Shown here: piece after piece, positions 46,138 to 54,302 of the stretch
Layout: the number at the start of each line of letters is the position of its first letter
Position numbering within the stretch: position 1 is the first letter of the stretch
Assembly: GCF_009741445.1 (NCBI RefSeq)
Contig: NZ_CP046507.1
Coordinates: 4,340,001-4,404,000 of the forward strand
Source: Mycobacterium avium subsp. avium
GTDB lineage: Bacteria > Actinomycetota > Actinomycetes > Mycobacteriales > Mycobacteriaceae
Length of the DNA: 64,000 nucleotides
Reading direction: 5' to 3'
The notes under the pieces: model-generated
The model's database searches: none
What the model was told of the DNA's origin: nothing
Seen by the model: the letters and a program-made list of their open reading frames with translations, nothing else
Program-made: the position numbers and the translations under genes

Positions 46138-46160
46138 CTGCTCTCACTCCTCGTTCACCT

Positions 46161-46171
46161 GTGTAATACAC
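46161..46171. promoter_or_regulatory. Palindrome in the aldehyde dehydrogenase/oligopeptidase promoter region
   Basis: GTGTAATACAC is a perfect 11-base dyad placed 23 bases from both the divergent start codons at 46137 and 46195. A shared operator is possible, or it is an extended promoter element. No regulator is encoded next to it. Confidence 0.4.
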
Positions 46172-46194
46172 CTCACACTACCGCCGCGACCACA

Positions 46195-48243
46195 ATGGCT
46201 GGCATGACGTCGCACGCCCGCACCGATGCCGCCGCCGAGCACGACCCCTACCTGTGGCTCGAGGACATCACCGGCGAGCAGGCGCTGGATTGGGTGCGCG
46301 CCCGCAACGAGCCGACGCTGGCCCGCTTCCGCGACGCCGAGTTCGAGCGGATGCGCGTCGAGGCGCTCGAGGTGCTCGACACCGACGCCCGCATCCCGTA
46401 CGTGGTCCGCCGCGGCGAGCACCTCTACAACTTCTGGCGCGACGCTGACAACCCGCGCGGGCTGTGGCGGCGCACCACGCTGGACAGTTACCGCACCGAC
46501 GCGCCCGAGTGGGAGGTGCTGATCGACGTCGACGAGCTGGGCCGCGCCGACGGCGAGAAATGGGTGTGGGCCGGCGCCGCCGTCATCCACCCCGAATACA
46601 CCCGCGCGCTGATCAGCTTGTCCCGCGGCGGCTCGGACGCCTGCATCGTGCGTGAATTCGACATGCAGACAAAGCAATTCGTCGATGACGGGTTCGCGCT
46701 CGCCGAGGCCAAGTCGCAGCTCAGCTGGGAGGACCCCGACACCGTGCTGGTCGGCACGGACTTCGGCCCCGGCACCCTCACCAAGTCCGGCTATCCGCGG
46801 GTGGTCAAGCGGTGGCGCCGGGGCACGCCGCTGGACGAGGCGCAGACGGTGTTCGAGGGCGCCCGCTCCGACGTGAACGTGGTGGCCAGCGTCAGCCGCA
46901 TCCCCGGCTTCGAGCGCACCCTGATCGGCCGGGCGCTGGACTTCTGGAACGAAGAGGTCTACGAGCTGCGGGGCGGCCAGCTCGTCCGCATCGACACCCC
47001 GACCGACGCCAGTGTGAGCCTGCACCGCCAGTGGCTGCTGGTCGAGTTGCGCAGCGACTGGACGCTGGGCACCCGCACCTACGCCGCGGGCTCGCTGCTG
47101 GCCGCCGACTACGAGGAATTCCTTTCCGGCGCACGGGATTTCCGCGTCGTCTTCGAACCCGACGAGCACACCGCGCTCAACCACTACGCGTGGACCGAAG
47201 ACCGGCTGCTGATGGTGACCCTGGTCGACGTGGCCAGCCGCGTCGAGATCGTCAGGCCCGGTGACTGGCGGCGCGAGCAGCTGGCCGGGATCCCGGCCGC
47301 GACCAACACCGTCGTCGTCTCCGCGGACGACACCGGCGACGAATTCTTCCTGGACTCCAGCGGATTCGACTCACCGTCGCGGCTGATGCGGGGCACCGAC
47401 GACGGGCGACTCGAGCAGCTCAAGACTGCCCCGGCCTTCTTCGATGCCGAAAACATCAGCGTGGCACAGTATTTCGTCGACTCCACCGACGGCACACCGA
47501 TCCCCTACTTCGTGGTGCGGCCGACCGGCCCGGCGGCCGACCGGCCCGGGCCCACCCTGCTCTACGGCTACGGCGGCTTCGAGTCCTCGAACACCCCCGG
47601 CTACAGCGGGGTGCTGGGCCGGCTGTGGCTGGCCCGCGGCGGCACCTACGTGCTGGCCAACATCCGCGGCGGCGGCGAGTACGGCCCCGGCTGGCACACC
47701 CAGGCGATCCGCGAGGGCCGGCACAAGGTGCACGAGGACTTCGCCGCTGTGGCAACCGATTTGGTGGACCGCGGCATCACGACGGTCGCCCAACTCGGGG
47801 CCCAGGGCGGCAGCAACGGCGGACTGCTGATGGGCATCATGTTGACCAAGTATCCGGAGAAGTTCGGCGCGCTGGTGTGCAGCGTGCCGCTGCTGGACAT
47901 GAAGCGCTACCACCTGCTGCTGGCCGGCGCCTCCTGGGTGGCCGAACACGGCGACCCGGACAACCCGGACGACTGGGCGTTCATCTCCGAATACTCGCCG
48001 TACCAGAATATTTCGGCGACGCGCCGGTACCCGCCGGTGCTGATCACCACCTCCACCCGCGACGACCGGGTGCACCCGGGGCATGCCCGCAAGATGGCGG
48101 CCGCGCTGGAGGCCGCCGGCCACCGGGTGTACTACTACGAGAACATCGAGGGCGGTCATGCCGGGGCGGCGGACAACGAGCAGGTGGCGTTCAAGTCGGC
48201 GCTGACCTATTCGTTCCTGTGGCAGACGCTCGCCCGGCCCTAA
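46195..48243 (+). CDS. S9A-family prolyl oligopeptidase (Rv0457c-like)
   Basis: 682 residues (679 if it starts at ATG 46204). N-terminal DPYLWLEDITGEQALDWV is the S9A start, and a beta-propeller runs to about 400. The C-terminal alpha/beta-hydrolase has Ser in GGSNGGLLMG (near 543), Asp in STRDDRVHP (near 625) and His in EGGHAGAADN (near 660). It cleaves short peptides after proline and is cytosolic, having no signal peptide. A much longer frame running upstream from 44194 is antisense to the aldehyde dehydrogenase and is not real. Confidence 0.93.
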   Translation: MAGMTSHARTDAAAEHDPYLWLEDITGEQALDWVRARNEPTLARFRDAEFERMRVEALEVLDTDARIPYVVRRGEHLYNFWRDADNPRGLWRRTTLDSYRTDAPEWEVLIDVDELGRADGEKWVWAGAAVIHPEYTRALISLSRGGSDACIVREFDMQTKQFVDDGFALAEAKSQLSWEDPDTVLVGTDFGPGTLTKSGYPRVVKRWRRGTPLDEAQTVFEGARSDVNVVASVSRIPGFERTLIGRALDFWNEEVYELRGGQLVRIDTPTDASVSLHRQWLLVELRSDWTLGTRTYAAGSLLAADYEEFLSGARDFRVVFEPDEHTALNHYAWTEDRLLMVTLVDVASRVEIVRPGDWRREQLAGIPAATNTVVVSADDTGDEFFLDSSGFDSPSRLMRGTDDGRLEQLKTAPAFFDAENISVAQYFVDSTDGTPIPYFVVRPTGPAADRPGPTLLYGYGGFESSNTPGYSGVLGRLWLARGGTYVLANIRGGGEYGPGWHTQAIREGRHKVHEDFAAVATDLVDRGITTVAQLGAQGGSNGGLLMGIMLTKYPEKFGALVCSVPLLDMKRYHLLLAGASWVAEHGDPDNPDDWAFISEYSPYQNISATRRYPPVLITTSTRDDRVHPGHARKMAAALEAAGHRVYYYENIEGGHAGAADNEQVAFKSALTYSFLWQTLARP

Positions 48244-48253
48244 GATCGTCGAC

Positions 48254-48562
48254 GTGTCGGCGCAACGGATCGAACTCACCCTGCTGGCGACCGGACTGAT
48301 CTTCATCCTGGTTTCGGCGGCGCAGGCGCGCTACCGGTTCATCAACGACCGGCGGGCCGGCCGGCGCTTCTACTGGGCGACATCGGTGATCGGCATCGTC
48401 TGCTTCGCGTTCGGGACCGGCCGGCTGTGGCCCAACGGCGTCCTGGCGGCGGCGATCTTCGCGGCCGTGGTGGCCTTCTCGGCCTACCTCACCACCCCGT
48501 ACCTGAAGATCAACGGCCGCATCTATGCGTCTTCGCCGGAAAACCGCGAGCCCGATCCCTAA
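48254..48562 (+). CDS. Small three-helix membrane protein
   Basis: 102 residues with three hydrophobic helices (LTLLATGLIFILVSAAQA; WATSVIGIVCFAFGTGRLW; VLAAAIFAAVVAFSAYLTTPYL) and a basic loop. I do not recognise a family. It starts with GTG 10 bases after the oligopeptidase stop and ends 9 bases before echA2, so it is in the same transcript. In M. tuberculosis this interval holds the mazE1-mazF1 toxin pair, not seen here. Confidence 0.8.
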   Translation: MSAQRIELTLLATGLIFILVSAAQARYRFINDRRAGRRFYWATSVIGIVCFAFGTGRLWPNGVLAAAIFAAVVAFSAYLTTPYLKINGRIYASSPENREPDP

Positions 48563-48571
48563 GTTGGGGCC

Positions 48572-49483
48572 ATGCCCTCCGACTTCGAAACGCTGCTGTA
48601 CACCACGGCCGGTCCGGTCGCCACGATCACGCTGAACCGCCCGGAGCAGCTCAACACCATCGTGCCGCCGATGCCCGACGAGATCGAGGCCGCCGTTGGG
48701 CGGGCCGAGCGCGACCCGGCCATCAAGGTCATCGTGCTACGCGGAGCGGGCCGGGCCTTCTCCGGCGGCTACGACTTCGGCGGCGGTTTTCAGCACTGGG
48801 GCGAGGCCATGATGACCGACGGCCGCTGGGACCCGGGCAAGGATTTCGCGATGGTCAGCGCCCGCGAGACCGGCCCGACCCAGAAATTCATGGCCATCTG
48901 GCGAGCCTCCAAACCGGTGATCGCGCAGGTGCACGGCTGGTGTGTGGGCGGGGCCAGCGACTACGCGCTGTGCGCGGACCTGGTCATCGCCAGCGAGGAC
49001 GCTGTGATCGGCACGCCCTACAGCAGGATGTGGGGGGCGTATCTGACCGGGATGTGGCTCTACCGGCTGAGCCTGGCCAAGGCGAAGTGGCATGCGCTGA
49101 CGGGACGGCCGCTGACCGGCGTGCAGGCCGCCGAGATCGAGCTGATCAACGAGGCGGTGCCGTTCGAGCGGCTGGAGGCGCGGGTCGCCGAGGTCGCCGC
49201 CGAGCTGGCGCGCATCCCGCTGTCGCAGCTGCAGGCGCAGAAGCTGATCGTCAACCAGGCCTACGAGAACATGGGGCTGGCGTCCACCCAGACGCTGGGC
49301 GGCATCCTCGACGGGCTGATGCGCAACACCCCCGACGCGCTGGAGTTCATCAAGATCGCCGAGACGCGGGGGGTGCGGGCCGCCGTCGAGCGCCGCGACG
49401 GCCCGTTCGGCGACTACAGCCAGGCCCCGCCGGAGCTGCGGCCCGATCCGAGCCACGTCATCGTCCCTGATCGCGATGGATAG
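48572..49483 (+). CDS. echA2: Enoyl-CoA hydratase/isomerase family protein EchA2
   Basis: 303 residues with a crotonase fold. ITLNRPEQLNTI and VIVLRGAGRAFSGGYDFGGG give the first oxyanion loop; HGWCVGGASDYALCADLVIAS the second. The usual catalytic Glu pair of hydratases is not clearly in place, so it may act on a non-standard substrate. It matches Rv0456c in length. It follows the membrane-protein gene by 9 bases. Confidence 0.88.
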   Translation: MPSDFETLLYTTAGPVATITLNRPEQLNTIVPPMPDEIEAAVGRAERDPAIKVIVLRGAGRAFSGGYDFGGGFQHWGEAMMTDGRWDPGKDFAMVSARETGPTQKFMAIWRASKPVIAQVHGWCVGGASDYALCADLVIASEDAVIGTPYSRMWGAYLTGMWLYRLSLAKAKWHALTGRPLTGVQAAEIELINEAVPFERLEARVAEVAAELARIPLSQLQAQKLIVNQAYENMGLASTQTLGGILDGLMRNTPDALEFIKIAETRGVRAAVERRDGPFGDYSQAPPELRPDPSHVIVPDRDG

Positions 49484-49560
49484 TGAGATGCACTAGCGAT
49501 CACCCTGGCGGTGACCTGGGAACTGTTCGCGCCGGGCCGAAAAGTGCTACCGTAACGTCT

Positions 49561-50013
49561 ATGTCTCGGCTGAGTAGAGGCCTGCGTGCAGGCGCCGCGT
49601 TCGTTGCCCTGGGTGTCACCGCTGCGATCTTCCCGTCGACCGCGGTGGCCGACTCGACGGAGGACTTCCCGATCCCCCGCCGGATGATCAACACCACGTG
49701 CGACGCCGAGCAGATCCTGGCGGCCACGCGGGACACCAGCCCGGTGTACTACCAGCGCTACATGATCGACTTCAACAACCACCCCAACGTCCAGCAGGCG
49801 ACCATCGACAAGGCGCACTGGTTCTACGCGTTGTCGCCGCAGGACCGCCGGAACTACTCCGAGAACTTCTATGCGCCCCAGGCCGATCCGCTGTGGGAGG
49901 CCTGGCCCAACCACATGAAGATCTTCTGGAACAACAAGGGCGTGGTGGCCAAGGCCACCGACATCTGCAACCAGTACCCGCCCGGCGACATGTCGGTGTG
50001 GAACTGGTCGTAA
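49561..50013 (+). CDS. Secreted siderophore-secretion factor (Rv0455c-like)
   Basis: 150 residues. Signal peptide MSRLSRGLRAGAAFVALGVTAAIFP, cleaved near STAVA-DS. The mature part has exactly two cysteines (NTTCDAE and TDICNQYP), matching the cinched disulfide reported for Rv0455c, a periplasmic protein required for mycobactin/carboxymycobactin export together with MmpS4/MmpL4 and MmpS5/MmpL5. Start ATG 49561; an upstream in-frame start at 49483 would hide the signal peptide. It is convergent with the mmpL gene (25 bases). Confidence 0.93.
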   Translation: MSRLSRGLRAGAAFVALGVTAAIFPSTAVADSTEDFPIPRRMINTTCDAEQILAATRDTSPVYYQRYMIDFNNHPNVQQATIDKAHWFYALSPQDRRNYSENFYAPQADPLWEAWPNHMKIFWNNKGVVAKATDICNQYPPGDMSVWNWS

Positions 50014-50038
50014 TCGCTTAGCCCGATTCCTTAGCCCC

Positions 50039-52969
50039 TCAGCGGGGCTGGACCACGCCGCCCGGCGGGTGCTCGTCGACGTCGGCGAGGATCAGCTCGC
50101 GCACGGCCCGACGCGGTCCGTAGGGCCGCAGCATGGTGCTGGCCGGGCGTGGACGCACGTGCTGCGGCCACCAGAACCAGCGCCCGAGCAGGGTGGCCAG
50201 TGACGGCGTCATGAACGACCGCACGATCAGGGTGTCAAACAGCAGGCCCAGCGCGATCGTCGTACCCACCTGGGCCATCACCAGCAGCGGGCTGAACATG
50301 AACGTGGCCATGGTGGCGGCGAACACCAGACCGGCGGAGGTCACCACCGAGCCCGAACCGGCCATCGCACGGATCGTCCCGGTCTTGAGCCCGGCGTGGA
50401 TCTCCTCCTTGAACCGCGAGATCAACAGCAGGTTGTAGTCCGAGCCGACCGCCAGCAGCAGGATGACCGCCATCGCCAGCACCATCCAGTGCAACTTCAG
50501 GCCCAGGATGTACTGCCACAGCAGCACCGAGAGGCCGAACGAGGCGCCCAGCGACAGCAACACCGTCCCGACGATCACGAAAGCCGCCACGACGCTGCGG
50601 GTGATCACCAGCATGATGATGAAAATCAGTGTGGCCGCGGCGATTCCGGCGATCAACAGGTCGATGTTGGAGCCGTCGTGCATGTCCTTGTACGTCGCGG
50701 CGGTGCCGCCGAGGTAGACCTTGGCACCCTCCCAGGGGGTGCCCTTGATCGCCTCGTGCACGGCCTGCTTGATCGGTTCGATGTGCCTGATGCCCTCGGG
50801 ACTGGCCGGGTCGCCTTCGTGGGAGATGATCAGCCGGACCGCGCGTCCGTCGGGCGAGATGAAATTCTTCAGGCCCCGCGCGAAGTCCGGGCTCTTGAAC
50901 GCCTCCGGCGGAAGGTAGAACGTGTCGTCGTTCTTCGCCTTGTCGAAGGCATCGCCCTGGGCGGTGGCGTTGTCGGCCTGCGCTTTGGCCTGGTCGTTGA
51001 GGCCCTGGGTGATCGCGTAGTTCGACATGATGGTGTCGAGGTTGCGCTGCTGACTCTCGATCTGCGGCGGGATCAGCGCCACCAGCTTCGGCTGAATCCT
51101 GTCCAGCTTGTCCAGGTTCGCGCTGAGGTTCACGATGTTCTCGGCCACCTGGTCGATGCCGTCGAGCGCGTTGAAGACCGACCGCAGCGCCCAGCAGACC
51201 GGGATGTCGTAACAGTGCTTCTCCCAATAGAAGTAGCTGCGGATCGGCCGGAGGAAGTCGTCGAAGTTGGCGATGTCGTCGCGCAACCTCTCGGTGATCT
51301 GCACGGTTTCCTTGGTGAGCCTGGTGGTTTCATGGGTGGTGTTGCTCAGGTCCTGGGTGACCTGCATCTGCTCATGCAGCGTCGCCATCGTCTTGCGCAG
51401 CTCGTCTGCCTGCTTGAGCAGATTGTTCGCCTGCTCCTCCTGGTAGTGCTGGGTCTGCAGCCGGCCCGCGGCCTGCGCGCCCATCTGAAAACCCAGCGTG
51501 CTGTGGTCGAGCGGCGTGCCCAACGGCCGGGTGATGGTCTGCACCCGGCCGATCCCGGGGATGTGGAAGACCGCCTTGGCGACCTTGTCCAGGACGATGA
51601 AGTCGGCCGGGTTGCGCAGGTCGTGATCGGTCTCGATCATCAACAGCTCGGGATTGAGCCGAGCCTGGTCGAAATGCCGGTCCGCGGCGGCATAACCGAC
51701 ATTGGCCGGGGTGTCCGCCGGCAGGAAGTGGCGGTTGTCGTAGTCCGTCTTGTAACCGGGCAGGGCGAGCAGACCGACCAGTGCGACCGCGATCGTCACC
51801 GCGAGCACCGGCGCGGGCCAGCGGACGACCGCGGTGCCCATCCGGCGCCAGCCCCGGGTCTGCAGCGTGCGCTTCGGATCCATCAGCTTGAAGAACGAGG
51901 TGACCGTCAGCATCGCCGGAGCCAGCGTCAACGCCGCCAGCACCGCGACCAGCATGCCGACCGCACACGGCACCCCCAGCGACTGGAAGTACGGCAGTCG
52001 GCAGAAGCTCAGGCAGTACATCGCGCCGGCGATGGTCAGGCCGGATCCGAGCACCACATGCGCGGTGCTGTGGAACATGGTGTAGAACGCCTGCTCGCGG
52101 GTCTCGCCCAGCCCACGCGCCTCGTGATAGCGCCCGACCACGAAGATCGCGTAGTCCGTCCCGGCGGCGATCGCCATCAGCACCAGCATGTTGTTGGCGA
52201 AGGTCGACAGCCCCATCACGCCGTAGTTGCCGAGCGTCGCGACGACACCGCGGGCCGCCGCCAGCTCGATGAACACCATGCCCAGCATGACCGCGACGGT
52301 GATGATCGACCGGTAGACGACTAGCAGCATCACGATGATCACCACGAAGGTGATGAGGGTGACGACCGCGACGCCCTTCTCACCCGCGTGGGACTGGTCG
52401 GCGAACAGCGGACCCGCGCCGGTGACATACGCCTTGATTCCCGGCGGCGCGGGCACCGAGTCCACGATCTTGCGCACCGCCAGGGCAGACTCGTTCGCCA
52501 GGCCGCCGCCCATGTTGCCGGCGAGGTACACCTGGACGTAGGCGGCCTTCTGGTCGTGGCTCTGGGAACCCGCCGCCGTCAGCGGATCGCTCCAGAAATC
52601 CTGGACGTGCTGCACGTGTTTCTTGTCCTGCTCGACGCGCCTGACGATCTCGTCGTAATAGCGGTGCGCCTCGGCCCCGAGGGGCTTGTCGCCCTCCAGC
52701 AGGATCATGGCCGAGTTGTCGGAGTTGAACTCCTTGAACGTCGCTCCGACCTTCATCATCGACTGGAAGGAGGCCGCGTCGGTCGGGCTCATCGACACCG
52801 AGTGGGTTTTGGCGACCACCTCCAGCTGCGGGGCCACCGTGTTGGTGATGAACACGATGCCCAACCACACCAGGACGATCGGCAGGGCCAGCCGATGGAT
52901 CATCCGCGGCAGGAACGGCGGGATCAGCGGCTGATCGACGCGCGGCGCAGCCTCGACCGGCTCGCTCAT
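50039..52969 (-). CDS. MmpL-family RND transporter (MmpL4/MmpL5 type)
   Basis: 976 residues with the RND layout. Membrane helix 1 is LALPIVLVWLGIVFITNTV near 30, helices 2-6 at about 185-380, a large periplasmic domain at about 430-760 containing long coiled coil (LLKQADELRKTMATLHEQM), and helices 8-12 at 770-945. The proton-relay Asp-Tyr pairs are present (GTDYAIFVVGRY and GSDYNLLLISRF). The FRPIRSYFYWEKHCYDIPVCW-type motif places it in the siderophore-exporting MmpL4/5 clade, but other clade members move lipids. It overlaps the mmpS stop by 4 bases. Orientation differs from M. tuberculosis mmpL4, so I give no numbered symbol. Confidence 0.88.
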   Translation of the reverse strand: MSEPVEAAPRVDQPLIPPFLPRMIHRLALPIVLVWLGIVFITNTVAPQLEVVAKTHSVSMSPTDAASFQSMMKVGATFKEFNSDNSAMILLEGDKPLGAEAHRYYDEIVRRVEQDKKHVQHVQDFWSDPLTAAGSQSHDQKAAYVQVYLAGNMGGGLANESALAVRKIVDSVPAPPGIKAYVTGAGPLFADQSHAGEKGVAVVTLITFVVIIVMLLVVYRSIITVAVMLGMVFIELAAARGVVATLGNYGVMGLSTFANNMLVLMAIAAGTDYAIFVVGRYHEARGLGETREQAFYTMFHSTAHVVLGSGLTIAGAMYCLSFCRLPYFQSLGVPCAVGMLVAVLAALTLAPAMLTVTSFFKLMDPKRTLQTRGWRRMGTAVVRWPAPVLAVTIAVALVGLLALPGYKTDYDNRHFLPADTPANVGYAAADRHFDQARLNPELLMIETDHDLRNPADFIVLDKVAKAVFHIPGIGRVQTITRPLGTPLDHSTLGFQMGAQAAGRLQTQHYQEEQANNLLKQADELRKTMATLHEQMQVTQDLSNTTHETTRLTKETVQITERLRDDIANFDDFLRPIRSYFYWEKHCYDIPVCWALRSVFNALDGIDQVAENIVNLSANLDKLDRIQPKLVALIPPQIESQQRNLDTIMSNYAITQGLNDQAKAQADNATAQGDAFDKAKNDDTFYLPPEAFKSPDFARGLKNFISPDGRAVRLIISHEGDPASPEGIRHIEPIKQAVHEAIKGTPWEGAKVYLGGTAATYKDMHDGSNIDLLIAGIAAATLIFIIMLVITRSVVAAFVIVGTVLLSLGASFGLSVLLWQYILGLKLHWMVLAMAVILLLAVGSDYNLLLISRFKEEIHAGLKTGTIRAMAGSGSVVTSAGLVFAATMATFMFSPLLVMAQVGTTIALGLLFDTLIVRSFMTPSLATLLGRWFWWPQHVRPRPASTMLRPYGPRRAVRELILADVDEHPPGGVVQPR

Positions 52970-53514
52970 GCGGACTTGTCCAGGCAGTAGACGAACGCGT
53001 TCACGGTCTGGTTGGGATCCGAGCGATTCGGGGTCTTGATGACGTCACCGCTGCCGTCGTGCTTGTTCACCACGAACTGGCAGGCGATCCAGCTGCCGTC
53101 TCCTTGCGCCACCAGGTTTGCCGGGATGCCGGGTTTCGTTGAACTCAATACTTTGCTCCAGGGCAAGGGCACGTTGAGTGCCTGCTGCGGATGGGAGTTT
53201 TCGTCGAGATAGTTGATGGTTGCCGTGCTGCCCGGCGGGCCCCAGACCTGAAGCGTGATGGTCTTGGCGTTGAACTCGTCGAGCACCTCCCCCGAGGTGC
53301 CGCCGCCGAACGACCCGGGGTGCACACCGAAGATGCCGTGCAACCGGTAGACGACGAACCCCGACAGCGCGACGACGGCCGCGATCGTCAGCACCAGCCA
53401 GAAACGGCCCAGAAACCCCTTCTTCCTGGCGCGCTGCCGGGCGGTCTCGCCGCCCTCGCGGCCCGCGGAGTCCTGCTTGTTCAACGGCTCGGTCCTTGGC
53501 TCGGTCGTCGTCAT
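52966..53514 (-). CDS. MmpS-family accessory protein
   Basis: 182 residues. One membrane helix (FWLVLTIAAVVALSGFVVY) near 37-55 and a periplasmic beta domain with KTITLQVWGPPGSTATINYLDENSHPQQ, LPWSKV and the C-terminal SWIACQFVVNK...VNAFVYCLDKSA, including two cysteines, as in MmpS4/MmpS5. The N-terminus (1-35) is longer than usual and polar. It assists the adjacent MmpL; tetR lies 22 bases upstream on the same strand. Confidence 0.9.
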   Translation of the reverse strand: MTTTEPRTEPLNKQDSAGREGGETARQRARKKGFLGRFWLVLTIAAVVALSGFVVYRLHGIFGVHPGSFGGGTSGEVLDEFNAKTITLQVWGPPGSTATINYLDENSHPQQALNVPLPWSKVLSSTKPGIPANLVAQGDGSWIACQFVVNKHDGSGDVIKTPNRSDPNQTVNAFVYCLDKSA

Positions 53515-53536
53515 GGGCGCGCCCCCCTTTCTGCGA

Positions 53537-54205
53537 TCATGCCGATTGCGGGATGAGGCCGATGCACGTGGCGGTCAACAGCCGGGTCAGCGCGGAGGCG
53601 AAGTCCAGATTCCATTCCGGCGGAACGACTTCCGGCTCCTCTGCGTAGGCGTCGGTGAGCCGTTCCGGGGGGTTGGCCACCTGCCACAGCGTGGCCGCCA
53701 GCGAGTAGGCGGCCAGCAGGATGTCCAGCGACCCCGAGCGCCCGAGTTCGGGCAGCGCCCGCTGGATGGAGTCGGCGAGGGACAGCGTGGCGGCGGTGCT
53801 GATCCGCTTGACCTCGACCACGCGTTCGGCGTCCACCTCGTGTTCCAGGTGCAGGTGCAGGTTGGCCAGCAGGTCGCAGAACAGCGGATCGTCGGCCAGG
53901 GCGTCGGCCAGCGTCTCGGCGATCCGCGACGGCGTCGCGGCGCCGGGCTGGGCGAGCTTGTCCGACACCGTGTTCGACCACTGCACCCAGCCCTCGGCGG
54001 ACAGGTGCAGCAGGACCTCCTTGTGCGAGGTGAAGTAGCGGCGCACCGCCGAGTAGTGGATCCCGGCGCGGCGGGCGACGGCGGTCAGCGTGACCGACGC
54101 GACGCCCGTCTCCAGCGCCAGCGAACGGGCCGCCTCCACGAGGGCCTCCGCACGTTGGCGCTTCTTCTCCTCGGTGCGGGCGCGCTGGAATGTTAGTTGC
54201 GCCAC
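53537..54205 (-). CDS. TetR-family regulator of the mmpS-mmpL operon
   Basis: 222 residues. Helix-turn-helix VTLTAVARRAGIHYSAVRRYFTSHKEVL at about 38-65; C-terminal helices typical of TetR_N plus a TetR_C family. It is first in a leftward operon with mmpS and mmpL, and probably represses it. GTG at 54205 is preferred; a GTG at 54223 would lie inside the candidate operator. In M. tuberculosis Rv0452 is divergent from mmpS4; here it is co-directional, so orthology is uncertain. Confidence 0.88.
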   Translation of the reverse strand: MAQLTFQRARTEEKKRQRAEALVEAARSLALETGVASVTLTAVARRAGIHYSAVRRYFTSHKEVLLHLSAEGWVQWSNTVSDKLAQPGAATPSRIAETLADALADDPLFCDLLANLHLHLEHEVDAERVVEVKRISTAATLSLADSIQRALPELGRSGSLDILLAAYSLAATLWQVANPPERLTDAYAEEPEVVPPEWNLDFASALTRLLTATCIGLIPQSA

Positions 54206-54215
54206 CGGCCGAGCG

Positions 54216-54260
54216 TAACGCACATTATGTGATTTGTATAACGCACGTGGCGTGATTTGT
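54216..54260. promoter_or_regulatory. Candidate TetR operator: tandem 22-bp repeats with palindromic centres
   Basis: Two copies of TAACGCAC...GTGATTTGT (54216-54237 and 54239-54260, 23-base period) differ in a few central bases. Each has a palindromic centre, CACATTATGTG (54221-54231) and CACGTGGCGTG (54244-54254). They lie between the divergent tetR and dipZ starts. Symmetric sites spaced by about two helical turns suit two TetR dimers, which could control both sides. Confidence 0.7.
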
Positions 54261-54302
54261 CGTTGGCCACTGAGCCCCGCCGCGACGCGTCAAGCTGGAC
54301 GG

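Noticed and set aside
50039..52969. Direct assignment as the M. tuberculosis mmpL4 orthologue
   Set aside because: The strand and gene order oppose those of mmpL4 in H37Rv, and the sequence resembles MmpL4 and MmpL5 about equally by eye.
53515..54302. IdeR iron box controlling the mmpS-mmpL operon
   Set aside because: No match to the TTAGGTTAGGCTAACCTAA pattern was seen either before mmpS (only 22 bases) or before tetR.
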